Position numbers and translations under genes: made by a program
In this document: positions 25,110 through 32,888 of the stretch, one piece after another
Layout of the letters: each line of letters begins with the position of its first letter
How positions within the stretch are numbered: the stretch's first letter is position 1
NCBI GenBank assembly: GCA_019118685.1
Contig: DWYL01000347.1
Coordinates: forward strand, 1-49,752
Length of the DNA stretch: 49,752 bases
Source of the DNA: Candidatus Blautia merdipullorum
GTDB taxonomy: Bacteria > Bacillota > Clostridia > Lachnospirales > Lachnospiraceae
Reading direction: 5' to 3'
The notes under the pieces: generated by a model
The model's database searches: none
The model's input: the letters and a program-made list of their open reading frames with translations, nothing else
What the model was told of the DNA's origin: nothing

Positions 25110-26963
25110 TCACAGCAGAATCCGCACCTGATATTTTTCCAGCCAGTAATTGACCTGAAGCATATAAGCCAGCATCTGAGGACCTGCCATCAGCTGTCCG
25201 TACCAGGGTTTTCCGTAATCTGAGGGGCTCTCCACAAATTTTTCTGCCTTTTTCTTATCCACCAGCTGTCTTATAGGAGCCCTGGGATCTGACAGGACTT
25301 CCAGAAACCTTTCCCCCAGCATAGCCTCGTAATCCGGATGATAGGTCTTAGGATAGGGGCTTTTTCTTCTCCAGAGAACTTCCCGGGGAAGTTTTCCCTC
25401 TCCGCTTTTTCTGAGAAGGGCTTTTACCACCCCGTCCCGGCATTTCATAGACCAGGGCACATTCCACACATATTCTATAATCCGGTGATCTGCAAAAGGA
25501 ACCCTGGCTTCCAGGCCGGAATACATAGCTGTCCGGTCCATCCGGTCCAGAAGAGTAGCCATAAACCATTTCAGATTCAGATAAGAAATTTCCCGCCTTC
25601 TTTTCTCCTTTGGAGTTTCTCCGGCCAGGACCGGAGTCTCACGGATGGTCCTTTCGTAGGCAGCCCTGACATATTCCTCCATAGGAAGGGTCTGAATCAG
25701 CTCTTCTGACAGCAGAGTCTGCCGCACCTTCATATCCGCAGACCAGGGAAAGGCCGGAGTGTCAAAAGCCTCCTTTTTATGAAACCAGGGATAACCGCCG
25801 AAGATCTCGTCTGCACACTCTCCTGTAAGGGTAACCTTATTATGCTCTGCCACCAGAGAACAGAAATAAAGCATAGAAGATTCCACATCCGCCATACAGG
25901 GCAGATCCCGGGCGTCCACAGCTTTATACAGGCATTCGATCATCTCCTGGTTTCCGCAGGTTAGGAAATGATGGCTGGTGCCGGAATATTCCACCATTTT
26001 TTCCACCCAGGGCCGGTCCTGGGAAGGCTGAAAGGCATTAGCCTTAAAATACTTCTCATTCTCCTGGAAGTCAAAGGAAAAAGTATGGAGAATCTTTCCC
26101 TGCTTTTTCAGTTCCCTGGCACAGATGGCTGTGACCAGGGAACTGTCCACTCCTCCTGAGAGAAAGGTACAGATGGGAATATCCGAGAGCATCTGAAGCT
26201 TTACCGCATCCTCCACCAGCCAGGAAGTTTTTTCCACAGTCTCTTCAAAGCTGTCCTCATGGGGAAGGCTTTGAAGCTGCCAGTATTTTTCTGTCTTCAA
26301 TCTTCCCTTCTTCCAGAGAAGGCGGCTGCCTCCCTCTACTTCCAGAATATTCCGAAAAACTCCTTTCCCATAGGATTTTGCCGGGCCCAGGGCAAAGATC
26401 TCGCAGAGACTTTCCCTGTCTGCCGCAGCCTCCACTCCCGGATACTGAAAGAGGCCTTTGATTTCTGAGGAAAACACCAGGGTATCTCCCTGAATGGTAT
26501 AGAATAAAGGCTTTACCCCGGCCTGATCCCGGAAAAGGTACAGGGCTTCTTCTTTCTGGTCCCAGAGAGCGATGGCAAAGATTCCGTTGAGTTTTTTTAT
26601 AAAGCCTTCTCCTTCCCGAAGATACCCCTGGAGGATCACTTCTGTATCGCTGGAAGTGGCAAAAACCGCTCCCTTCCTCTCCAGTTCTCTCCGGAGGGCT
26701 TTCATATTATAGATTTCTCCGTTAAAGGCAATGGCACAGGTTTTTTCTCCGGCCCTTCCTGCCATAGGCTGTCTGCCCCGTTTCAAGTCGATAATCGAGA
26801 GCCTTACATGGGCAAGACCGCATCTTTTCTCCAGAAAAGTTCCTTCCTCATCCGGTCCTCTCCGCTTCTGCACACGATTCATCCCTTTCAGTATCTCCTG
26901 CCATCTTTCCGGTTCTTCCGTATAAGCAGCCCGGCTGCTGGAAAATCCTCCGATTCCGCACAT
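25110..26963 (-). CDS. asnB: Asparagine synthetase (glutamine-hydrolysing)
   Basis: The 617-residue AsnB-type enzyme amidates aspartate to asparagine using glutamine and ATP. It begins MCGIGGF, with the catalytic Cys2 of the glutaminase domain, followed by RRGPDEEGTF and FNGEIYN blocks (about residues 1-220). The synthetase domain has the PP-loop FLSGGVDSSLV (about 263-273) and GECADEIFGGYPWFH. AAGGAGGG precedes the start. It follows dpaB by 59 bases with no visible promoter or terminator, so it may be read from the same transcript as the transporter and dipicolinate genes. asnB family members also serve in peptidoglycan amidation, which cannot be excluded. Confidence 0.93.
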   Translation of the reverse strand: MCGIGGFSSSRAAYTEEPERWQEILKGMNRVQKRRGPDEEGTFLEKRCGLAHVRLSIIDLKRGRQPMAGRAGEKTCAIAFNGEIYNMKALRRELERKGAVFATSSDTEVILQGYLREGEGFIKKLNGIFAIALWDQKEEALYLFRDQAGVKPLFYTIQGDTLVFSSEIKGLFQYPGVEAAADRESLCEIFALGPAKSYGKGVFRNILEVEGGSRLLWKKGRLKTEKYWQLQSLPHEDSFEETVEKTSWLVEDAVKLQMLSDIPICTFLSGGVDSSLVTAICARELKKQGKILHTFSFDFQENEKYFKANAFQPSQDRPWVEKMVEYSGTSHHFLTCGNQEMIECLYKAVDARDLPCMADVESSMLYFCSLVAEHNKVTLTGECADEIFGGYPWFHKKEAFDTPAFPWSADMKVRQTLLSEELIQTLPMEEYVRAAYERTIRETPVLAGETPKEKRRREISYLNLKWFMATLLDRMDRTAMYSGLEARVPFADHRIIEYVWNVPWSMKCRDGVVKALLRKSGEGKLPREVLWRRKSPYPKTYHPDYEAMLGERFLEVLSDPRAPIRQLVDKKKAEKFVESPSDYGKPWYGQLMAGPQMLAYMLQVNYWLEKYQVRILL

Positions 26964-27022
26964 AGGCCCTCCTTCTTATTCTGCAGATTTTCTTATTTTT
27001 GTTCCCTCGGTCCCCGGCTATG

Positions 27023-27607
27023 TCAGTACGCCAAGATCAGAGGCTGGTATTGTTTTCCCTCAAGGGCAGCTTTGGCCGCCGGAATCAGAAGCTCTGTATG
27101 GGCGATCATGGAGTTTGGCTTTTTCTGAGGATTATCCTGGCCAAAGGGGATAAAATAGATATGCTTTGCATTTAATAAAAGACCGATATTCTTCATGTTC
27201 ATGCCTAAGGCATCGTTGGTGGAAATAGATAAAAGAAGGGGTTTTTCATTTCTCAGATGGGCTTTGGCCGCCATAAGGGCCGGGGTATCTGTAATGCCGT
27301 TGGCCAGCTTTGCGATGGTATTTCCCGTACAGGGGAGAAGGATCAGCAAATTCAGAAGATTTCCGGGGCCGATAGGCTCTGCTTCCGAAATGGTAAGCAT
27401 AGGCTTGCGCCCGGTGATCCGCTCTGCTTCCTTTACATAGTCCTCCGCTTTTCCAAATCGGCTGTCAATACTCTGAGCAGCCTCAGAAAAAATCGTCTGT
27501 ATCTGGGCTCCTTCCTCTGCCAGTTTTTCCAGTTCCTGAAAAACTTTTTTATAAGTGCAGAAAGACCCGGTAAGGGCCACTCCGATCTTCTTTCCTTTCA
27601 ATTCCAT
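27023..27607 (-). CDS. dpaB: Dipicolinate synthase subunit B
   Basis: The 194-residue flavoprotein-like subunit (SpoVFB) works with DpaA to make dipicolinic acid, the calcium-binding solute of the spore core. Diagnostic blocks are KKIGVALTGSFCTYKKVFQEL, EPIGPGNLLNLLILLPCTGNT, ITDTPALMAAKAHLRNEKPL, STNDALGMNMKN and FIPFGQDNPQKKPNSM. The open frame extends upstream to 27790, but the ATG at 27607 has GGAGG about 8 bases before it and fits the family start. It overlaps dpaA by 10 bases. Confidence 0.96.
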   Translation of the reverse strand: MELKGKKIGVALTGSFCTYKKVFQELEKLAEEGAQIQTIFSEAAQSIDSRFGKAEDYVKEAERITGRKPMLTISEAEPIGPGNLLNLLILLPCTGNTIAKLANGITDTPALMAAKAHLRNEKPLLLSISTNDALGMNMKNIGLLLNAKHIYFIPFGQDNPQKKPNSMIAHTELLIPAAKAALEGKQYQPLILAY

Positions 27608-28494
27608 AGCAAGCCCTCCTGCTGCATAGATTCTGATAATTTTCCGACGGCGGCCGAAGCCAGGATCTCCCCTGAAGCCTTGGGCGCATACTTTCCTGGT
27701 ATGCCTAAAAGATGCTGCGGAGAAAGTCCCAGTTCCTGGGCAGCCGGATAATCCAGGCCTCCCGGAAGAGAGGCAATGTCGACGATACATGTATCCTTCC
27801 TTATATATTTCAGTAACTCCTTTTTCAGAACCACACAGGGAGCAGTCTGAAAAAGAAAAGCCGTCAGGTCCAGCGCCTGGGGAAGTTCTCTCTCCTCCAG
27901 GATCTCCAGTCCTGCGGCTTTGGCCTGGGCAGCCTTTTCTCTATCCTTCTCCCAGACCATGGTACGGCAGAACATGTTCCGGAGATAACCTGCCAGAGTC
28001 CTGCCGCATCTTCCATACCCGATTACCAGGCAGACACTGCCTCTTAAATTCACCGGGCTTTTCAAAACAGCCTGGGCAATGGCCCCTTCTGCGGTGGCAA
28101 TGGTATTTTCCATAGCCGTAAAAGGATCCTTCTGATAATCAAAACACCGGATCCCTTTTTTTCCTGCTTTTTCAAGAAAGTCCTCGGGGATTCCCCCGGC
28201 GCAGAAGAGACTGCCCTTTTTCAGATATTTTAGAAAGTTTTCCTCTGTTAAATCTATATAGAACTCCTGCCCCTGTATCCTTCCTTTTTTCAAAAAAGGA
28301 ACCGGAGCGGCGATAAGATCTGCATCTTCCAGGGCTTCCTCAAGGGAGGAGGCCTTCTTCACCTGACTGTGCTCCGGGTCTTTTGGAAGACCGTAAGTCT
28401 TCACCGAAAATCCTTTTTCCCCCAGAGCTTCTGCCGCATACACCTGGCGGTCATCCCCGCCGGCTACTGCAGCTTTCCAAAAACGTCTGTTCAA
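27598..28494 (-). CDS. dpaA: Dipicolinate synthase subunit A
   Basis: The 298-residue NAD(P)-binding subunit (SpoVFA) makes the dipicolinate precursor step with DpaB in the mother cell. It has an N-terminal domain (AVAGGDDRQVYAAE), a Rossmann loop VIGYGRCGRTLAGYLRN and the family block IVDIASLPGGLDYPAAQELG followed by PGKYAPKASGEILA. The start codon is TTG at 28494, and its last bases overlap the TGA of the MacB-like gene (TTGA), which fits translational coupling. Its location as a downstream gene in a transporter operon is unusual for a late sporulation gene. Confidence 0.95.
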   Translation of the reverse strand: MNRRFWKAAVAGGDDRQVYAAEALGEKGFSVKTYGLPKDPEHSQVKKASSLEEALEDADLIAAPVPFLKKGRIQGQEFYIDLTEENFLKYLKKGSLFCAGGIPEDFLEKAGKKGIRCFDYQKDPFTAMENTIATAEGAIAQAVLKSPVNLRGSVCLVIGYGRCGRTLAGYLRNMFCRTMVWEKDREKAAQAKAAGLEILEERELPQALDLTAFLFQTAPCVVLKKELLKYIRKDTCIVDIASLPGGLDYPAAQELGLSPQHLLGIPGKYAPKASGEILASAAVGKLSESMQQEGLLWN

Positions 28495-29561
28495 ATCTTT
28501 CCAATCCTTTTTTCTTTTATTCTATGCAGAGGGGAATAGAAATGCCATTCTTCTTTTTTAGGTACTGCCCCAAAAGCCAGAAGTTCCAGAAACAGACTGA
28601 CCCCGGACAAAAGAACAGTCCTCCTAGTTTCCATCAGGATCCGGCTGTCTGCCCTACAGAGTCTTTCTGCGGTAAGTTCCTGGAAAGCCCTCATCTTTTC
28701 TTCCAGAAGCTGGGGATAAAAAGACAGCTCCGACCACATGGAAGGAAAATAGTCAGGAGAAAGACGGATACTTTTTTCCAGTCCCCAAAGGAAAAGCAGC
28801 CACAAAAGAGCCGTCAGAACATACCAGCACAGTTTTTTTCTGAGTTCTTTCTGTCTCCTGCCGGCTCGAAAACTGTGGACCCCTGCCAGGACTCCCAGGA
28901 TCAAAACCGGAAGGAAAATAGAAAATCTGGACAGCGCGCCGTAAAGATTTCCCTCAAAAATTCTCTCCGGTTCTGCCCCGGTCATCTGATAGAGAAATTC
29001 CTCTGCCTGGGAAAACGGCACCAAATCTGTATCATAAGAAAGCCGGAAGTTCTCCAGCTCTTCCTCTTCTTCTGCCCAGACGGCCAGGAGATTTTCCTTT
29101 CCTTCCAGGATTCCCCTGACCACATAAGTCTCTCCCTGAACCTGGATTTCGTTGCCCATCCCGGAATCTGTGCCGAAAAGTTCCTGGCTCAGTCCCCGGG
29201 AGATCACACAGCCCTGGTCATCTCCATTCCAGGGAAAATTTCCCCGGACAAGCTGGTTTGGGAAAAGAATCCCCATTTCTCCCCTCGCTTTCAGGAAAGT
29301 TCCCTGGCATGCCGCACCAAGGCTCCCGGCAAAGCTTTCCTTTTCCTCCTCTTTCCATGCCGCTGTTAAGGGCAGTCCCTCCTCTTCTCTTTCCCGGATA
29401 AAAATTTCCATTTCTTTTCCGTTAAGGACCGGACTGTCATAATAAGCTGTAAATTCCTGATTTCCCCGGCGGTTTTCCAAAAAGCCTCCCAGAGCGGTCC
29501 CCCAGCATAGCAGAGCCAGGAATGTCCAGAGAAGAAACGCTGCATACCTGTTCTTCCTCAT
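28491..29561 (-). CDS. MacB/FtsX-like membrane protein without an ATPase partner
   Basis: The 356-residue protein has one N-terminal membrane helix (about 8-28), a large external domain, then three helices (about 218-236, 248-265 and 318-336). That is the topology of a MacB-type ABC permease. The external domain includes DDQGCVISRGLSQELFG and VQGETYVVRGILEGKENLL, which resemble the MacB periplasmic core. Sequence similarity is weak and the helix pattern is the main support. It starts in an ATGA overlap with the HlyD-like gene and ends in a TTGA overlap with dpaA. No ATP-binding protein is encoded nearby, so any transport would need a shared ATPase or the protein has another role, such as mechanotransmission. 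Confidence 0.62.
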   Translation of the reverse strand: MRKNRYAAFLLWTFLALLCWGTALGGFLENRRGNQEFTAYYDSPVLNGKEMEIFIREREEEGLPLTAAWKEEEKESFAGSLGAACQGTFLKARGEMGILFPNQLVRGNFPWNGDDQGCVISRGLSQELFGTDSGMGNEIQVQGETYVVRGILEGKENLLAVWAEEEEELENFRLSYDTDLVPFSQAEEFLYQMTGAEPERIFEGNLYGALSRFSIFLPVLILGVLAGVHSFRAGRRQKELRKKLCWYVLTALLWLLFLWGLEKSIRLSPDYFPSMWSELSFYPQLLEEKMRAFQELTAERLCRADSRILMETRRTVLLSGVSLFLELLAFGAVPKKEEWHFYSPLHRIKEKRIGKI

Positions 29562-31138
29562 TCTTTCAGTCTCACCTTATCCCCTTCTTCAATATCTTTG
29601 GTGCTGCCGGAGATCACCAGATCATCCCGGCCCAGATTTCCAGTCACCGCCGCCTGGGTGCTGTCCTTGTCCTCTACGGTAATGTTCACCCGGGCTGCAT
29701 GGTATTCTATTCCCAATACTGTGTCCCTTGCTTCTGCAATGAGACAGTAGGTCCCCCCGGAATCCTGGCGCACAGCGCTTAAAGGGATCAGCATTTCGTA
29801 GGAAGAACCGCTCTGCTTATCAATAGAATAAGACACCTGAGTTCCCCAGGACAGCGTCCCTTCCTGAATATCCGCATAAAAATATCCTCCCGGATCCTGG
29901 CTGTCCCCGGAAGCATCCGCGTTTCCCCCTGTTCCAGCCTGGCCTCCGGCGTTTTCCGCCCCTGTCCGGGTGACTTTCCCCTGAAGCTTTTTTCCCTGGC
30001 CGGAAACAGAGATGTCCACCGTATCTTCCGGCTCCACTTTTTCCAGGTCCTGAAGCTCCAGGCCTCCTTTAATCTGTAATCCCCCTGTTCCCAGAAGGAG
30101 ATAACTGCTGTCATCAGTGATTCCTCCTGTCTGTACATTCATCCCTGTGACCACTCCCTCCGCAGGAGCAGTGACCTGGCCTTTGGCCTGCTGGATCTTT
30201 TCCAGCCGGGACAGTTCCTTCTTCGCCTGATCCAGATCCACCTGGATGGACTGCTGATTGTAACTGCTCTCTTCCTGAGTTTTCTGGTCATTGGCTGCCG
30301 CAGCAGCGTCTTCTTCCTGAGCGGAAGTATAGGAATTTTGTGCCTGGGCCTGAGACTGAAACTGGGATTCCAGAGCCTCCTCTGCCTGGGACAGAGAAGA
30401 CTGTGCCTGGGAAACTGCAGCCTCATACTCTGCCTGAGCCTGGGCAAGGGCTTCCTCATAAGTCTGATCCGCCTCCTGCCGGACAGTCTCTGCCTCTCCA
30501 TAAAGGGACTGGGCTTCTTCTGTTTCTCCCTGGGCCTCCAGCTCCTTGGCCTGATTGGCCAGATCCTGAGCCTGACTGTAGGCATTTTCTTTCTCCTGCC
30601 CTGCCTGGGCCGCACTGCTGTCATAGTCGCTCTGGGCCTGGTTCTGGGCATTCTGGCTGTCATTTACGGCCTGGTCATAATCGCTCTGGGCCTGAGCCAG
30701 TCCCTGATTGGCCAGATCCAGATCTCTTGCCGCGCTGTCAGAGGCAGCCACTCTTTTCTGAGGCTCTCCCTGGATCCTGGCCTGTTCCAGAGAAAGCTCC
30801 AGCTTTTTTACCTCTGCCTGTTTCTCTTCTACAGACTTCTGAAGATACTGGGGATCATACTGAAGGAGTATCTCCCCGGCTTCTACCTGTGTGCCGGTTT
30901 TCGCCACACTGAGGATCCGCTGATCCTTATCCAGGGACACTAAAGTCTCCTCTTTCGCCTCCGCCACTGCAGTTCCCGTCAGATTCAGGTTCAATCTTCC
31001 CTCCTGATAGGTCCCGGTGTCTGCCAGGGGAACGGTCATAGCTGCGGCGGCTCTGGACAGTCCTCCCGCGGCAGCCATAAATATGAAAAACGCAGCAAAA
31101 GCTTTTGCCGCCATTCTTTTTTTATCTTCCAGTTTCAT
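29558..31138 (-). CDS. HlyD/RND-type efflux adaptor protein
   Basis: The 526-residue membrane-anchored protein has one N-terminal helix (about 10-30), a barrel-sandwich first half (EGRLNLNLTGTAVAEAKEETLVS, then VSLDKDQRILSVAKTGTQVEAGEILLQYDP), a very long coiled-coil hairpin rich in Ala, Gln and Ser (about 90-310), the second barrel half (QVTAPAEGVVTGMNVQTGG-like region) and beta-rich C-terminal domains. This is the layout of periplasmic-adaptor/HlyD proteins, which in Gram-positive bacteria link ABC exporters to the outside. GGAG precedes the ATG, 6 bases after the upstream permease stop. The partner is presumably the MacB-like protein next door. Confidence 0.85.
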   Translation of the reverse strand: MKLEDKKRMAAKAFAAFFIFMAAAGGLSRAAAAMTVPLADTGTYQEGRLNLNLTGTAVAEAKEETLVSLDKDQRILSVAKTGTQVEAGEILLQYDPQYLQKSVEEKQAEVKKLELSLEQARIQGEPQKRVAASDSAARDLDLANQGLAQAQSDYDQAVNDSQNAQNQAQSDYDSSAAQAGQEKENAYSQAQDLANQAKELEAQGETEEAQSLYGEAETVRQEADQTYEEALAQAQAEYEAAVSQAQSSLSQAEEALESQFQSQAQAQNSYTSAQEEDAAAAANDQKTQEESSYNQQSIQVDLDQAKKELSRLEKIQQAKGQVTAPAEGVVTGMNVQTGGITDDSSYLLLGTGGLQIKGGLELQDLEKVEPEDTVDISVSGQGKKLQGKVTRTGAENAGGQAGTGGNADASGDSQDPGGYFYADIQEGTLSWGTQVSYSIDKQSGSSYEMLIPLSAVRQDSGGTYCLIAEARDTVLGIEYHAARVNITVEDKDSTQAAVTGNLGRDDLVISGSTKDIEEGDKVRLKE

Positions 31139-31144
31139 ATGCTG

Positions 31145-31987
31145 TTACTCCTTTAATCCCGACGCAATGATTCCCTGTTCCAGATAGCTCTGGCCCCAGG
31201 CAAAAAGAAACAGAGAAGGGGCCATGATCAGCACTGAGGCCGCAAAAGAAGTCCCTACATCATTCAGGGTAATGCTGCTCAGATACAGAGAAACAGGAAA
31301 CTTACTCTTTGTTTTCAAAAAAGTCATTGGAGGCTCAATGGCATTCCAATATTCCAGAAAGTTCAGGATCAGGGAAGAAATGATCCCCGGAAGTCCCAGA
31401 GGAAATCCCACATAAAAGAAGGTCCCCGCCTCCCCTGCTCCGTCTACCTTTGCCGCTTCCAGAAGAGAATCCGGTATCCCCTGGAAAAACTTAGTCATAA
31501 GGAAAACAGGAAGAGCTGAGAAAACCCCGGGGAGGATCACTGCCCAATGGGTATCCAGCACGTGGAAAAAGGAAAGGACTCCGTAGCTGGATACCATGGT
31601 CACCTGAAAAGGAAGGATCATCAATATCATATACAGATAAAGCAGAAGCCGCCTTCCCCGAAAAGAATACCGTCCCAGAGCCCAGGCTGCAGGGATCCCG
31701 AAAAGAAGCTGTCCCAGGAGTACCGGAAATACCTGCTTTACAGAATTCCAGAACATGACGAAAAAGTCCGGGCTGTCCAGCAGAAGCCGGATATAAGCCC
31801 GCAAAGTGGGATACATAGGAAAAAGCTTCCACTCCAGATCTCCCTTGCTTCCATAAAGGATACCGCCGTAGCTGGCCGTCAGCTCCTCCTGCCCCATAAG
31901 AGAATTTGCCAGAAGAAGCAGTATAGGAAACAAAAACGCAAAGGCCGCTGCTGCAAGAAAGATCCAGATCATTTTCTTTTTACTCAT
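31145..31987 (-). CDS. Sugar-type ABC transporter permease (MalG family)
   Basis: The 280-residue inner-membrane protein has six membrane helices and the ABC importer coupling loop in EAAKVDGAGEAGTFFYVGFPLGLPGI (EAA motif, about residues 182-207). It ends in a typical C-terminal EQGIIASGLKE, and this family (MalG/UgpE type) imports sugars and oligosaccharides. It is adjacent to the MalF-type permease (1 base apart) and has an AGGTGG before the ATG. The usual MsmX/MsmK-type ATPase is not in the window and is often shared between systems. Confidence 0.93.
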   Translation of the reverse strand: MSKKKMIWIFLAAAAFAFLFPILLLLANSLMGQEELTASYGGILYGSKGDLEWKLFPMYPTLRAYIRLLLDSPDFFVMFWNSVKQVFPVLLGQLLFGIPAAWALGRYSFRGRRLLLYLYMILMILPFQVTMVSSYGVLSFFHVLDTHWAVILPGVFSALPVFLMTKFFQGIPDSLLEAAKVDGAGEAGTFFYVGFPLGLPGIISSLILNFLEYWNAIEPPMTFLKTKSKFPVSLYLSSITLNDVGTSFAASVLIMAPSLFLFAWGQSYLEQGIIASGLKE

Positions 31988-31988
31988 A

Positions 31989-32888
31989 TCACTGCTTCCA
32001 CCTTTCCTCTGCTTTCTGACATAGAATCAAAAAGATCCCCAGAACCCCTGCCAGCATCACCGCTCCCGCAGTCATCTTCTGCATATCTAACTTCAAAAAC
32101 CAATTGTTAAAAAGATTCTGCAGCATGTAAATGCTGTCATGAGGGTAGTTCCCGGCAATCATCCAGGCCTCCCGGAATACTTTGAAAGCATTGACCAGAG
32201 ACAGGGTTCCTGCAAGGAAGGCTGTCTGGATCAGCAATGGTCTGGTGATATACCAGAAACACTGGAACTCTCCCGCTCCATCTATCCTAGCCGCTTCATA
32301 AAGACTTTCCGGGATCCCCAGGAGGCCTGAAAGCCACAGGATCATGTCATAGCCCAGATTTTTCCAGATATAGACTGCCACCAGCACCCCGAAGGCTGCG
32401 GAGCTGTTCATATAATCCGGCCCCTGTACATGGAAATTTTTCAAAGTATGATTCAGGATCCCTTCCCGGTCAAAGAAGAGCTGCCAGAAAAGCACCACAG
32501 AGGCTGCCGGCACTGCCATGGGAAGAAGGAATCCACTTTTTAAAAAATTCCCTTTTCTCCCCAGTTTTCCCAGAAGAAGGGCGAAAAAAAGGGAAAGACC
32601 CAGCAGCAGGGGAAGACAGATCAGAAGAAATCTTCCTGTATTTCCTGCCGCCAACCTGAATGCCTGATTGTCCAGGACTGTCCGGTAATTCTCCAGCCCC
32701 ACAAAGCCTGTCCCCACCGCTTTCTGAAAAGACCGCCGGAATACGTCTGCAAAGGGAATCAGGGTAAAGATCCCCACCCCCAGCAGACTGGGGGCCAAAA
32801 GGATCCAGGGGAGCAGTTTTTTTCTACTCCGCCAGGTACAGTTCCATTTTATCCGCCATATCCTGTGCTGCTTCCTGGGCACTGACAT
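31989..32888 (-). CDS. Sugar-type ABC transporter permease (MalF family)
   Basis: The roughly 299-residue protein has six helices beginning ILLAPSLLGVGIFTLIPFADVFRRSF, a typical MalF/UgpA start, and the EAA loop SLYEAARIDGAGEFQCFWYITRPLL. The frame is open further upstream (to 32912). GGGAGG near 32890 lies 2 bases before ATG 32888 and 8 bases before an in-frame GTG at 32882, so GTG may be the real start. In any case the gene begins about 60 bases inside the upstream binding-protein gene, so translation is coupled. Confidence 0.9.
   Translation of the reverse strand: MSVPRKQHRIWRIKWNCTWRSRKKLLPWILLAPSLLGVGIFTLIPFADVFRRSFQKAVGTGFVGLENYRTVLDNQAFRLAAGNTGRFLLICLPLLLGLSLFFALLLGKLGRKGNFLKSGFLLPMAVPAASVVLFWQLFFDREGILNHTLKNFHVQGPDYMNSSAAFGVLVAVYIWKNLGYDMILWLSGLLGIPESLYEAARIDGAGEFQCFWYITRPLLIQTAFLAGTLSLVNAFKVFREAWMIAGNYPHDSIYMLQNLFNNWFLKLDMQKMTAGAVMLAGVLGIFLILCQKAEERWKQ

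Noticed and set aside
30139-30912. Arg-rich and Pro/Leu-rich frames overlapping the HlyD-like gene
   Set aside because: Produced by reading the repetitive coiled-coil codons (Gln/Ala/Ser) in other frames.
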